Assembly: GCF_026240635.1 (NCBI RefSeq)
Contig: NZ_CP110848.1
Span: forward strand, 3,119,741-3,183,740
Direction: 5' to 3'
DNA from: Trichothermofontia sichuanensis B231
GTDB taxonomy: Bacteria > Cyanobacteriota > Cyanobacteriia > B231
DNA length: 64,000 nt
The position numbers and the translations under genes were made by a program. Under the pieces are notes generated by a model. The model ran no database searches and was not told the DNA's origin. It saw nothing but the letters and a program-made list of their open reading frames with translations. How positions within the stretch are numbered: the first letter of the stretch is position 1; the number at the start of each line of letters is the position of its first letter. Shown here piece after piece: positions 48,906-57,888 of this stretch.

Positions 48906-48950
48906 CTGGGTTTATGATGGGGGCGCGTAGTGCCCCCACCATAAACCCAG
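48906..48950. repeat. Second copy of the 45-nt hairpin element
   Basis: CTGGGTTTATGATGGGGGC pairs with GCCCCCACCATAAACCCAG with one mismatch plus a weak centre. GAGAGCC follows, as AAGAGCC follows the 26727 copy. A half-copy (GGCTCTTCTGAGTTTATGG) lies upstream at 48848-48866. Confidence 0.85.
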
Positions 48951-49058
48951 GAGAGCCATGCAATCTTGATGAGATCACCCTAGACGATATCTTTAGCAGC
49001 GCCTACCTTAGGGTTGCGTTGTGAAGCTTCTGTATGTCTAGCAGAGGTGACTGTAACA

Positions 49059-49798
49059 ATGGGTTTAAAATCACCAGATTTCCCTAAAGACTTTCAGATT
49101 TCTCTAAAGACTTTCAACCGAATGGTGGGTATGAACACCAGCAGAATGCTACTCGTGATACTAAGCCGGTAACTTCAATTCAACCCCCGCAACTCTTTGG
49201 CCTTTCCCCAGAGCAGGGACGCTGGTTACTGATCCCTCTCGCTATGTTGGTGCTCCTGTGTTTGGGGACGGTTTATACCTGGAGTATTTTTAGAACCCCC
49301 CTGGAAGTGGAGCTTAACCTGACGGCAACCTAGAGTCTCTTACCCTATACCGTGGCTCTGCTGTGTTATGCGATTACGGTGCCCATTGCCGGTTTTTATA
49401 TCATGCGCCTTGGTCCTCAATGGATGACGGCGCTGGGGGGGCTAGTTGTGGGGATAGGGTATATCCTCGCGAGTCATTTGATGGTGAATGCCCAAGCGGG
49501 CCAGGTCATGACCTATTGGGTGGCATTTTCGCTGTTCTGGTTTTGTTTGGGCAGGTGGCTAGCCCTAGCTCCAACAGCCACGTTACACCTGCTTAATCCC
49601 GATGACTATGCCCAGAATTACGGCATTGTCTTTACGGCCTATGGGATGGGGGCGCTGTTAGGGACGCTGGTGGCGGGTCAAATTCGGGATTGGTTTGGCA
49701 GCTATATCTACGCCTTTTATCCAATGGCCGGCTTAGCGATCGTGGGCATTATCCTGGCCACTTTCTTCCTGAAGCGGGAGGTCAATCCTGGTCAGTAG
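49059..49798 (+). pseudogene. OFA-type MFS transporter remnant (duplication frameshift, stop and internal deletion)
   Basis: The ATG at 49059 starts KSPDF. A 20-bp tandem duplication at 49075-49094 / 49095-49114 shifts the frame. The correct frame then gives GGYEHQQNATRD, LFGLSPEQGRWLLIPLAM, LGTVYTWSIF and a TAG at 49331-49333 where family members have Glu before SLLPYTVALL. After GGLVVGIGYILAS the sequence jumps to HLMVNAQAGQVMTYWVAF and RWLALAPTATLHLLNP, the C-terminal end of OFA carriers, so the middle is deleted. About 240 of the expected 430 residues remain. The ancestral gene would move a small organic anion such as formate or oxalate. Confidence 0.8.
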
Positions 49799-49950
49799 GT
49801 GGGTGTCATTAAACCCAAACTCCCTGGTTGACTGACCAATAGGAGAGGGTGAGGGCAGTTTGAGTTTTATCCGTCAATGCGCCAAAAACCCTCATCCCAT
49901 CCGGTTCAGAGGCGACGATCGCTACACGCTCGTTAAAGTGTGCGTCCGCC

Positions 49951-50595
49951 TTAATGCTCAAAAACATTGCTGTATTGCAGCAAATCCAGAGTCACGATCG
50001 TAGGCAAACAGGCAAAACACTGCTCCGCCAACGCTAGGCGCTCCTCCCGCGCCAGCATCATCATCAAATGCTCACGGGCCTGAACTAAATAGCGCACATC
50101 ATTGGCGGCATAGCGCAACTGCGCTTCCGAGAGATTCGCGGCATTCCCCCAGTCTGAACTTTGGGAACTCTTATCCAGTTCCACGCCCGTAATGTCCTGT
50201 ACCAGATCCTTGAGACCATGGCGGGGAGCATAGGTGCGGGCCAACTTACTGGCTAACTTTGTGCAAAACACCGGATTGACCCAAATATCCAGGTGATAGC
50301 GCAACATCGCTAGATCAAAACGAGCAAAGTGGAAAATTTTAGGAATACTGGGATCTTCGAGAAGCTGTTTTAGATGAGGGGCAGCCGTCTGTCCCCGTTC
50401 AATCCGCAGGACCGTGACCCGATCGCTCGGATCACATAGTTGTACCAAACACAGCCGATCGCGCTGGGGCAGCAGGCCCATCGTTTCCGTATCAACAGCG
50501 ATCGTCTCTGCCTGGAGATACTGGTTGAGTGTCTCTAGGGGCAAATCGTGGTCACAAATCTGAAACTGCTGCGGGATTGGGTCCATATACACCAT
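49951..50595 (-). CDS. Ribonuclease D-type 3'-5' exonuclease
   Basis: The 214 residues show the DEDDy exonuclease motifs: AVDTETMGLLPQ (Asp, Glu), IFHFARFDLAMLRYHL (Asp) and YAANDVRYL (Tyr, Asp). It is shorter than E. coli RNase D, lacking the HRDC domains, as is common in cyanobacteria. It trims 3' ends of RNA. ATG at 50595 or 50586. Stand-alone gene. Confidence 0.9.
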   Translation of the reverse strand: MVYMDPIPQQFQICDHDLPLETLNQYLQAETIAVDTETMGLLPQRDRLCLVQLCDPSDRVTVLRIERGQTAAPHLKQLLEDPSIPKIFHFARFDLAMLRYHLDIWVNPVFCTKLASKLARTYAPRHGLKDLVQDITGVELDKSSQSSDWGNAANLSEAQLRYAANDVRYLVQAREHLMMMLAREERLALAEQCFACLPTIVTLDLLQYSNVFEH

Positions 50596-50670
50596 CGTAG
50601 GGAAGGGTATGAGAGGAGGGTATGAGAGGATTAAAGCAATACCTGCTAGAAGGGAGCTGGACTAGGGGCT

Positions 50671-50868
50671 GGTTAACTGACCCATCTTTTCCCCTTTCAC
50701 GAGGAGAGAGGACAGAGAACAGAGGACAGAGATAGTCGCTCAGTTGCCCTCGCTTCTCACTGCTCTATCCTCACTCCTAAATGCCTTCTCCCACCAGGGG
50801 CGAAGGGACTTTAACCCTCGCCCGCTCTGGGAGAGGGGTTGGGGTGAGGGCAGTCCGAGTTTTGTCAG
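50671..50868. repeat. Composite dispersed repeat, family 3, copy 3
   Basis: It starts GGTTAACTGACCCATCTTTT and includes AGAGAACAGAGGACAG and GGTGAGGGCAGTCCGAG. It matches 12991-13217. The rest of 50596-51375 has no gene; a 16-bp exact tandem duplication lies at 51273-51304 before the porin. Confidence 0.85.
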
Positions 50869-51375
50869 TCAGTCAGGGACTAGGGGACAGTGTCAGGGTG
50901 ATCGTACCACCGAGGTCTGTTGAGTGTGATCGCGCATAGGGGTCCCGTTGCCCCCCAACAGTGATCGCCAATCGGTTGATCAACTCATTGTACGAATCTG
51001 GCAAAATCCGGTATTGTACTATAAACATTTGAGCCGATGCGAGAAGAGACTGGTAACAGTCTGAATGGTGTTCAGTACGCATCTGGCAACGATCGCAGGT
51101 GCAGTCATCTTTCCAATAGTGTCACTTTGATATTGATTATTTTGGATTATTTTGCGATTGATCCTGCCTGCCTATGCGGTTCGTTGTTCTGATAAGAGGT
51201 ATTCAGGATAGGCCAACAACGAGCATAGGAGTTAGTGATTCACAACTGGTAACCACCGGTAAACCGATCGCGCTTAATACTGATGTACCTTAATACTGAT
51301 GTACCTAGCGATCGAACATCTGGGGGTAGGTCTTAGATAACGGGTCCCTTGGCAATGGTGCAAGTGTGGTGTGCT

Positions 51376-53199
51376 ATGAGTAACTCAAGAAGCTTTCCCT
51401 GGTTAAAGCAGCGTGGTAACAACTGGTTCGGGGTGAGGCGGGTGGGGTCCCTATCGCTGGCCAGCGGCCTGTTCGCGATCGCGGCTCCCGTGGCTACCGT
51501 TGCACTGGTGCCCGATACATCTGCAAGCGATCGGGTCTCCCCCTCCCTGTCTGCCCTAACGGCTGCTCGGGCCCAAGTAGTCTCCCCGGCTTTAGTGCCA
51601 CCGGTTTTAGGGACAGCGTTACTGCCTAAACCAACAATCCCGAAGACAGCGGCCAATCCGGGCACAAAACAGCTCACTCAGCGCCGCAGTCGTGCCCAGC
51701 GCACCTCGGTTACCCAACTGTCGGATGTGCAACCAACGGATTGGGCCTTCCAAGCCCTGCAATCGCTGGTGGAACGCTACGGGGTGATTGCGGGCTATCC
51801 CGATGGCACGTTCCGAGGTAACCGGGCCATGACCCGGTATGAGTTTGCTGCTGGCTTGAATGCTGCCCTCGATCGCGTGAGTGAGTTAATTGCCGAGGGG
51901 TTGGCCGATAAGGTTACCAAGGAAGATCTGGAAGCGCTACAACGGTTACAGGCGGAGTTTGCGACGGAACTAGCGACGCTGCGCGGACGGGTGGATGCCC
52001 TCGAAGGGCGGGTGGGCCTGCTGGAGATGTTGCAGTTTTCCACCACCACCAAGCTATCGGGGCAAGCCATCTTTGCCCTCAATGCTGGGTTCCAGGAGGG
52101 GGATTCGGTCATCGACGCCCAGAACTTTGACAAAATTGATGGCCGTGACCCCAATGCCACCTTCTTTAGCCGGGTGCGGTTGAACCTGAATACAACCTTT
52201 ACGGGTAAGGACTTGCTGTTGACCCAGTTACAGGCGGTGACCAGTACGGGAACGCCACGATCGAGCAATTCGCCTGGTTTAGGCTATGACGCTGCTGACT
52301 TCCTCGGCGATCGTTCCAGTAGCCTGTTCTATTCCCAGGGGATTCCAGGGGCCAACAATACCTTCCAACTGAATCGCCTGCGCTACACGTTCCCGATCAA
52401 TGCCGATCTGCAAGTGGCGATCTTCCCTCGCGCCTTCCCCACCGATTTTATTGACTACAACACCTTTGCCAACCGCCAGGGGGACAATGCCGATAACTTC
52501 TCGACGGAGGCGCTAACCAATAACATTCTGCTGTTTGCCCTGGATAATCCAGCAGCCGGGGCGGCGGTGACCTGGAATCCGAACGGGGGACGCTTTACCT
52601 TCCGGGCGGTCTATACGGCCCAGGACCCGGCGGTGCCCAATCCCACGGGCCTAGGGGGTGCACCGATTCCGATCACGGTGACCGATATCTACGGCAATCC
52701 CGATCGCAATAAACGGGGCGGGTTGTTTGGTGACCCCAACATTGGCTTTCTGGAGGCGGAATACAACTGGGGCAAGGGACGGGCGATCCGCTTGCAGTAT
52801 GCCGGGGGGTCCCAGGGAGGCAGTCGTTTCGCGGCGATCGGGGCCAATCTGGAATATGCCTTTACCCCCAAGGTGGGTTTCTTCGGACGCTTTGGCTACT
52901 CGCCCAACTTCCTGCCGATTCCCTTTGAGGGGATTGCCCCCACCTACTGGGCCGCAGGCTTAGCCTTCCCGGATTTGTTTAAGGAAGGCAACCAGGGCGG
53001 GATCGCGATCGCCCAGCCGTTGATCTTCCAGCATCCCGATATTGACCATACCCAGACCAACTACGAGGTCTACTACAACTACCGGGTGAGTGATCAGATT
53101 CGCATTACGCCCTTGCTCCAGGTGATTACCCATCCCCTCAGCCAGTCTGAGAATGGCACGGTGGTCACGGGCACCCTGCGAACCGTGTTCTCTTTCTAG
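51376..53199 (+). CDS. SLH-domain OprB-type outer-membrane porin (first of a pair)
   Basis: ATG 51376 (MSNSRSFPWLKQR) is preferred over 51349. A signal peptide (residues 27-48) is followed by one SLH domain (LSDVQPTDWAFQALQSLVER, then FRGNRAMTRYEFAAGLNAAL), a coiled coil (LEALQRLQAEFATELATLRG) and a beta-barrel ending in F (TGTLRTVFSF). This is the standard major porin of cyanobacteria, passing small ions and solutes, with SLH binding the cell wall. Some members are called iron-uptake porins. 607 residues. The barrel's terminal Phe suits BAM-mediated insertion. Confidence 0.92.
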   Translation: MSNSRSFPWLKQRGNNWFGVRRVGSLSLASGLFAIAAPVATVALVPDTSASDRVSPSLSALTAARAQVVSPALVPPVLGTALLPKPTIPKTAANPGTKQLTQRRSRAQRTSVTQLSDVQPTDWAFQALQSLVERYGVIAGYPDGTFRGNRAMTRYEFAAGLNAALDRVSELIAEGLADKVTKEDLEALQRLQAEFATELATLRGRVDALEGRVGLLEMLQFSTTTKLSGQAIFALNAGFQEGDSVIDAQNFDKIDGRDPNATFFSRVRLNLNTTFTGKDLLLTQLQAVTSTGTPRSSNSPGLGYDAADFLGDRSSSLFYSQGIPGANNTFQLNRLRYTFPINADLQVAIFPRAFPTDFIDYNTFANRQGDNADNFSTEALTNNILLFALDNPAAGAAVTWNPNGGRFTFRAVYTAQDPAVPNPTGLGGAPIPITVTDIYGNPDRNKRGGLFGDPNIGFLEAEYNWGKGRAIRLQYAGGSQGGSRFAAIGANLEYAFTPKVGFFGRFGYSPNFLPIPFEGIAPTYWAAGLAFPDLFKEGNQGGIAIAQPLIFQHPDIDHTQTNYEVYYNYRVSDQIRITPLLQVITHPLSQSENGTVVTGTLRTVFSF

Positions 53200-53304
53200 G
53201 GATGACCGGCAATCGTTTCGCGATCGCCCCGTGTCTCCCCCCGCAGCAGTGTTCCGCTTATCCACACCAGCCGTAGAGCCAGCCATCAGTGAGGGGTAGG
53301 GAAA

Positions 53305-55644
53305 TTGAAGGTGTTTCGTCTTTTCGCTAATCGTTTACCAACCACGCTGGGGCTGAACGCCACCAGTTGGGTAGCAGTCTTAGCGGTTACAACTGTAGCC
53401 ACGGCCAATGAGGTTCCGGTTCCGTCAGTCAGCAGTTCGCAGACTGAGGGGGCACCTACTCCGGTAATGGGTGAAGCCCTTGGAACAGAAGCTGTCCCCG
53501 GCAACGCCCCAGAGGCCGTAGGTAACCGGGAACCCATCCCCGCGGCATCTACGGTCATCTCCCCGGATGAATCAGCCGAGTTACTGCCTGCCCCTGAGGT
53601 GACCCCAAATGCGAGCGATCGCGCCGTGTCTGCGCCGGAGCCTCGTCTGGTCACCGCCCCGGCGGCTTTAGCACCAGTTAGCTTTCCCACAATTTTGCCC
53701 AGCATCCGGAGTCCCCGACTGCGCACAACCGAGATGCTCGATCGCGTCGATCGCTACCTCAGCGGCGACAGCGAGAATGCCCTGCTTAACCAGGTGGATC
53801 AGTATGCGCAAGGAGCACCCCGTTTGGAAACTACCAGTGGTAACGCCCTGCTGGATCGGGTGGAGGAATATATCAATGAGACGGCGGTCATCGGCACCAA
53901 TCCGCAATTGTTCCAGATCGAAGCCTATGCCAATGAGGGCTACCTTGAGCCGCCCCTGACGTTCCAGGCCACTTCCCTGAACTTTCTGGAGGCTCATCCA
54001 ACTGTGGAGTGGGCCTTTGGCGAACCGATCGCGCTCCAGACAGACACCACTTCCCTGGCCCAGGTGACCTCGGTGGCCCAACTGTCGGATGTGGCCCCAA
54101 CGGAGTGGGCGTTCCAGGCCCTCCAATCCCTCATAGAGCGCTATGGAGTGATTGCGGGCTATCCCAATGGGACCTATCGTGGTCATCGTTTTCTGACTCG
54201 CTATGAATTTGCGGCGGGCCTCAACGCGGCAATGGATCGGATCAATGAACTGGTGGCCCAGGGCAGTGTCGATCTCGTTAACAAGGCAGATCTCGAAACC
54301 CTCCAGCGCCTCCAGGAGGAATATCAGACCGAACTGGACGCGATCGCGGCTAAGGTGGATGGCCTCGAAGGCCGCACGATGGCGCTGCTGACCGATCGCT
54401 TCTCCACCACCGCCAAGCTCTTTGGTCTGGCTTTCTTCAACGTGACTGGCCTAGCAGGAGCCGAGGGGGTACTGCGGGAAACGGGCCAGCGGGTATTACC
54501 GGGCGTCAAATCGCCGCCAGTGGTCCAGGAAATCGAACGCAACCCGAATGTGACCTCGGCGGGGTTGGTGTGGCTGAACCTGGGGGCTTCGTTCACAGGT
54601 AAGGATTTGCTGATCACCCAACTGGCGGCTGGGCAAGGGGTTTCACCGGCTAATGACATTACCTCCCTCACCTCAACGGTGAACAATACGGGAATCCCTT
54701 TTACCGATGCGGGTGCCTTCCTGGGTCCCAACGCCAAGGTGGTGTTGCGGGAGATGGTTTATGAGTTCCCAATGGGGGCGGCACGGTTGGCGATCGGGCC
54801 ACGGATCAACTGGTTTCGCTTTTTTGATGAAAACCGCTTTACGTTCTTCCTCAATGGCACAACCACCTTAAACCAGATTGCCAATCCCCTGACCAACGAT
54901 GTCCGGCGGGGAGCGGGCGCGATCGTGCGTTTACCGCTGGGTAATCAGGTGCGTCTGGGCTTGGGTTACCTGGCGGAAAGTAACGAATTCGTCGATTTTA
55001 ATTCTGCGTCAGTCCCCACCGAAGGACTTTTTGGCGGCACCAATAGCCTGACGGCAGAATTGGCCTTTAACCCCAGCCCCAACTTTAGCCTCAAGTTCCT
55101 CTACAACCGCCTCAACCAGCAGGCCCGTCAGGTCACCATCAACAGTGTCCCGATCGACACCAACAAGTACATTAGCGGCGTGCCGATCAATGGGATTGCC
55201 GATGATGGTGCCGGTGGGTCCTTACGCAATGCCCAATCTGATATTTTCCAGGTCAACACGGAGTGGCTAGTGACCCCACGCTTTGGCCTGTTTGGTCGCT
55301 ACGGGATTGCCCAGACCCATTTGAATGCCGTCGACGACGATCGGGATGGTTCAATTACGACCCAGAGCTTCCAGGTGGGCATGGCCTTCCCGGATTTATT
55401 CAAGCAGGGAGCCGTGGGGACCTTAGCCTTGATGATGCCGTTTAACTATACCCGTGGTCGCCAATACCTGGTCTCAGGTGGCGGCGATGGCGGCACCCAG
55501 TACGAACTGGAAGGAACCTATTTCTGGCCAGTGACCCCTAACATCGCAATTATTCCCAATTTCCAGGTGATTTTTAATATCAATAATTTTGAAACCAATC
55601 CAACCATTTTTATCGGTAATCTACGGACCCAATTTAGTTTTTAG
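53305..55644 (+). CDS. SLH-domain OprB-type outer-membrane porin (second of a pair, long N-terminal region)
   Basis: The start is TTG 53305 (or GTG 53311) with GGGGTAGGG upstream. It has 779 residues. The signal segment is near 15-30, then an extended region of about 220 residues absent from the first porin. Within it, two related Asp-Arg-Val-Asp/Glu-Tyr units (LDRVDRYLSG, LDRVEEYINE) repeat. An SLH domain (LSDVAPTEWAFQALQSLIER) and coiled coil follow, then a barrel ending LRTQFSF. Its spacing to the first porin is 105 bases and they are probably one transcript. Duplication and divergence is inferred. Confidence 0.88.
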   Translation: MKVFRLFANRLPTTLGLNATSWVAVLAVTTVATANEVPVPSVSSSQTEGAPTPVMGEALGTEAVPGNAPEAVGNREPIPAASTVISPDESAELLPAPEVTPNASDRAVSAPEPRLVTAPAALAPVSFPTILPSIRSPRLRTTEMLDRVDRYLSGDSENALLNQVDQYAQGAPRLETTSGNALLDRVEEYINETAVIGTNPQLFQIEAYANEGYLEPPLTFQATSLNFLEAHPTVEWAFGEPIALQTDTTSLAQVTSVAQLSDVAPTEWAFQALQSLIERYGVIAGYPNGTYRGHRFLTRYEFAAGLNAAMDRINELVAQGSVDLVNKADLETLQRLQEEYQTELDAIAAKVDGLEGRTMALLTDRFSTTAKLFGLAFFNVTGLAGAEGVLRETGQRVLPGVKSPPVVQEIERNPNVTSAGLVWLNLGASFTGKDLLITQLAAGQGVSPANDITSLTSTVNNTGIPFTDAGAFLGPNAKVVLREMVYEFPMGAARLAIGPRINWFRFFDENRFTFFLNGTTTLNQIANPLTNDVRRGAGAIVRLPLGNQVRLGLGYLAESNEFVDFNSASVPTEGLFGGTNSLTAELAFNPSPNFSLKFLYNRLNQQARQVTINSVPIDTNKYISGVPINGIADDGAGGSLRNAQSDIFQVNTEWLVTPRFGLFGRYGIAQTHLNAVDDDRDGSITTQSFQVGMAFPDLFKQGAVGTLALMMPFNYTRGRQYLVSGGGDGGTQYELEGTYFWPVTPNIAIIPNFQVIFNINNFETNPTIFIGNLRTQFSF

Positions 55645-55672
55645 TCACGTTTCTAGTCACTCAGATAGCCCC

Positions 55673-55699
55673 AATGTGATCGCATTGTGCGATCACATT
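55673..55699 (+). terminator. Perfect hairpin after the porin pair (possible terminator)
   Basis: AATGTGATCGCA and TGCGATCACATT form a 12-bp perfect stem with a TTG loop, 29 bases past the stop. No T run follows, so it may not be an intrinsic terminator. Confidence 0.5.
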
Positions 55700-55726
55700 T
55701 ATGGACCCATCCGGCAAACGATAGGT

Positions 55727-55835
55727 TATGGTCAATCTAAATAAAAACGATACAATTTTTGACTCCCCTCTCCCGCTCTGGGAGAGGGGTGGGGGGGTGA
55801 GGGTGCTGTTTCAGCCTAAATTACAAGGACTATAG
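55727..55835 (-). mobile_element. MITE-like repeat, copy D (109 bp)
   Basis: It starts TATGGTCAATCTAAATAAAA and ends CAGCCTAAATTACAAGGAC-TATA, with the central CCTCTCCCGCTCTGGGAGAG palindrome. It is in the reverse orientation relative to copies A and B. The other 320 bases up to 56159 show no gene. Confidence 0.83.
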
Positions 55836-56159
55836 AAATAGTGAATTGTTAAGAATTATCAAAAACGATCAGATTTTCGGGAGTCTGCGGAATTCATTAC
55901 GGTTCATTAGTTTAGGTGCTGAGCAATGCACACAAGGTTATCAAGGTTATGTACTGAAGGCTTCTATGCCAAGGATCATCTTAGCGGTAGTATTATCAGA
56001 AGAGCCGGAATTCTAATGCTAGCGTGGGAATAACGCCACCGATTTAGAAACTGCTTGAGCTACACCGTTAGCATCCTTGGAGAGTTTGGGTTAGCCGCTT
56101 AGCCACATGATGACACTGTACTAATTTTCTTGTTAATTAATCTTTACTGAGGAGAAATC

Positions 56160-56582
56160 ATGTCTAGCAACGTTGAAGTTGTTGAAAAGATGTACCACTG
56201 CTTTAAGTCCGGTGATATGGAGACCCTTAAAGCAGAGGTATTTGCGGAAGATTTGCAGTGGCATTTGCCCGGTCATCATCCCCTGGCCGGTACCAAAAAG
56301 GGTGTAGCCGAAGTTCTAGCTTTTTTTGGGCGTCTGCGTGCTTTGGGGTTGCAAGTGACACCTGTGGGGATAGGTGAACTGAACTCTGGGGGTGTGGTAG
56401 AAGTGTATACAGCCACTGGTGAGGTGAATGGGGCAAAGTTGAATGCTTTTAATTGCAATTACTATACGGTGCGGGATGGCCGGATTGTCGAGGTGCAGGT
56501 GCTCATGGCGGATCAACATGGCTATGATGCCTTTTTCTGGCAAGCCTATCAGTTGAAACCGATTCCCGATCGCCTGGTCTAG
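56160..56582 (+). CDS. SnoaL/NTF2-like protein 1 of the array
   Basis: The 140 residues (EVVEKMYHCFKSGDMETLKA, then WHLPGHHPLAGTKKGVAEVL, and YYTVRDGRIVEVQVL) show the SnoaL-like ligand-binding cone. The His-Pro-Leu-Ala-Gly segment and a conserved Asp (LMADQHGYDAFFW) are family-typical. Such domains bind small lipophilic or aromatic molecules as cyclases or isomerases. TGAGGAGAAA is a good ribosome site. It begins the array with 157 bases to the next gene. Confidence 0.82.
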   Translation: MSSNVEVVEKMYHCFKSGDMETLKAEVFAEDLQWHLPGHHPLAGTKKGVAEVLAFFGRLRALGLQVTPVGIGELNSGGVVEVYTATGEVNGAKLNAFNCNYYTVRDGRIVEVQVLMADQHGYDAFFWQAYQLKPIPDRLV

Positions 56583-56739
56583 CCGCTAGTGATGGTAACG
56601 CAGCGGTACAGTGATATGGTCACTTAACCTATCTGGACGATCAGGCGATCGCATCTGCCCCAGTACTGCCCCTGGATGGATCCTACTGACCTGATATTTG
56701 CTCATTCTGTTTGCTCATTCTGAGAAAAGGAAAATTACT

Positions 56740-57168
56740 ATGACTCCGGTTGAAGAGCGAAATGTGGCCTGTTTCAATCGTTTCGTTGAGGAAGGGTTGA
56801 ATCAAAAGAAAATTGGCAGCATGGTTGAAGAGATTGTGGCCCATAACCTAATTATGGAAGCGCCAGGGGTGCCCATGATGGATGGCCGCCTCAATGGGAT
56901 GGAAATTTTTCGCTTCTTTACAACAGCCTTTATTGAGGCGTTTCCAGATGTGAAGTGTGCGTTGGCCCACTGTATTGCTGAAGGGGATGTGGTGGCGGTA
57001 GATATCCTCTATGAGGGCACGCACGCAAAGGAATTTGCAGGTGTACCGGCAACGAATAAATATATCAAGGGGGGGGAACTTTGGTTTATGAAGTTTGCCA
57101 ATGGCAAGATCCGGCATCTGCGGATTTGTGAGTATGGGACGCCGCTGCGTAATATGTTGTTGGAGTAG
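56740..57168 (+). CDS. SnoaL-type ester cyclase-like protein 2 of the array
   Basis: The ATG at 56740, preceded by AAAAGGAAA, gives 142 residues; the upstream frame from 56698 spans a 13-bp tandem duplication (56697-56722). The sequence MTPVEERNVACFNRFVEE, EAFPDVKCALAHCIAEGDVV and YEGTHAKEFAGVPATNKYI matches the SnoaL/ester-cyclase family. FAGVPATNK resembles the FAGFAPTNK of the next gene, so these two are close paralogues. Confidence 0.87.
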   Translation: MTPVEERNVACFNRFVEEGLNQKKIGSMVEEIVAHNLIMEAPGVPMMDGRLNGMEIFRFFTTAFIEAFPDVKCALAHCIAEGDVVAVDILYEGTHAKEFAGVPATNKYIKGGELWFMKFANGKIRHLRICEYGTPLRNMLLE

Positions 57169-57301
57169 GGCTTTGCAAGCGGGGAATGACGTAGGAACCA
57201 CCAAAACACTAAGGACACGAAGTAGGACGGAGTATTATTCTGGGATTTCTACGATTTAATTAAGTGGATGACGCTGATGTTTACGATTATGGGAGTAGGT
57301 C

Positions 57302-57718
57302 ATGACGCCGGAAGTGTGTAAGTCGGTATTGGCAACGCTGTTTGATGAGGTGCTGACCCAAGATAAGCAGGAGATGATTGATGTTCTCTATGATGAAAGC
57401 TATGAGTTTATTGTGCCGAAGCTGGCGGGGATGACTAGTAATGTGGTCCAGGGTCGGGAGAATTTTAAGAAACGGGTGACGGCGTTCCGGCAGGCGTTTC
57501 CAGATGTGATTTATGCGATCGATGATTTTGTCTCAAATGGCGAGATTGTGGCAACCAGTTTTACCTTCACTGGTACCCATACGGGTGAGTTTGCTGGTTT
57601 TGCACCGACTAACAAGAAGGTCTCTGTAACTGGCATCCACTTTGCCCAACTCAAGGACGGCAAAATCGTCAAAACCTGGGCTGGCTTTACCAATATTGCA
57701 GAAGTCCTAGCTTCCTAA
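57302..57718 (+). CDS. SnoaL-type ester cyclase-like protein 3 of the array
   Basis: The 138 residues (VLATLFDEVLTQDKQEMIDV, RQAFPDVIYAIDDFVSNGEI, GTHTGEFAGFAPTNKKVSVT) are a SnoaL-type domain. ATG at 57302 after GGGAGTAGG. The GTHTGEFAG motif recurs here and in gene 4. A CACTAAGGACAC short repeat (57197-57222) lies between genes 2 and 3. The substrate is unknown. Confidence 0.87.
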   Translation: MTPEVCKSVLATLFDEVLTQDKQEMIDVLYDESYEFIVPKLAGMTSNVVQGRENFKKRVTAFRQAFPDVIYAIDDFVSNGEIVATSFTFTGTHTGEFAGFAPTNKKVSVTGIHFAQLKDGKIVKTWAGFTNIAEVLAS

Positions 57719-57888
57719 GCGCTATACCGCTTGTGGGGTAGGCATCCTGTCTATCTACTTGAGTTACCGGCTAGCGACCCATTGCATCATTTGAAATCAC
57801 AACTCAAGCTGGGAGGTTTTAACTGATTAGAGGTCTATTCGACTCGATCCAATCGCTGTTTAACTCGCCCTTTACCCGACTCCTCACC

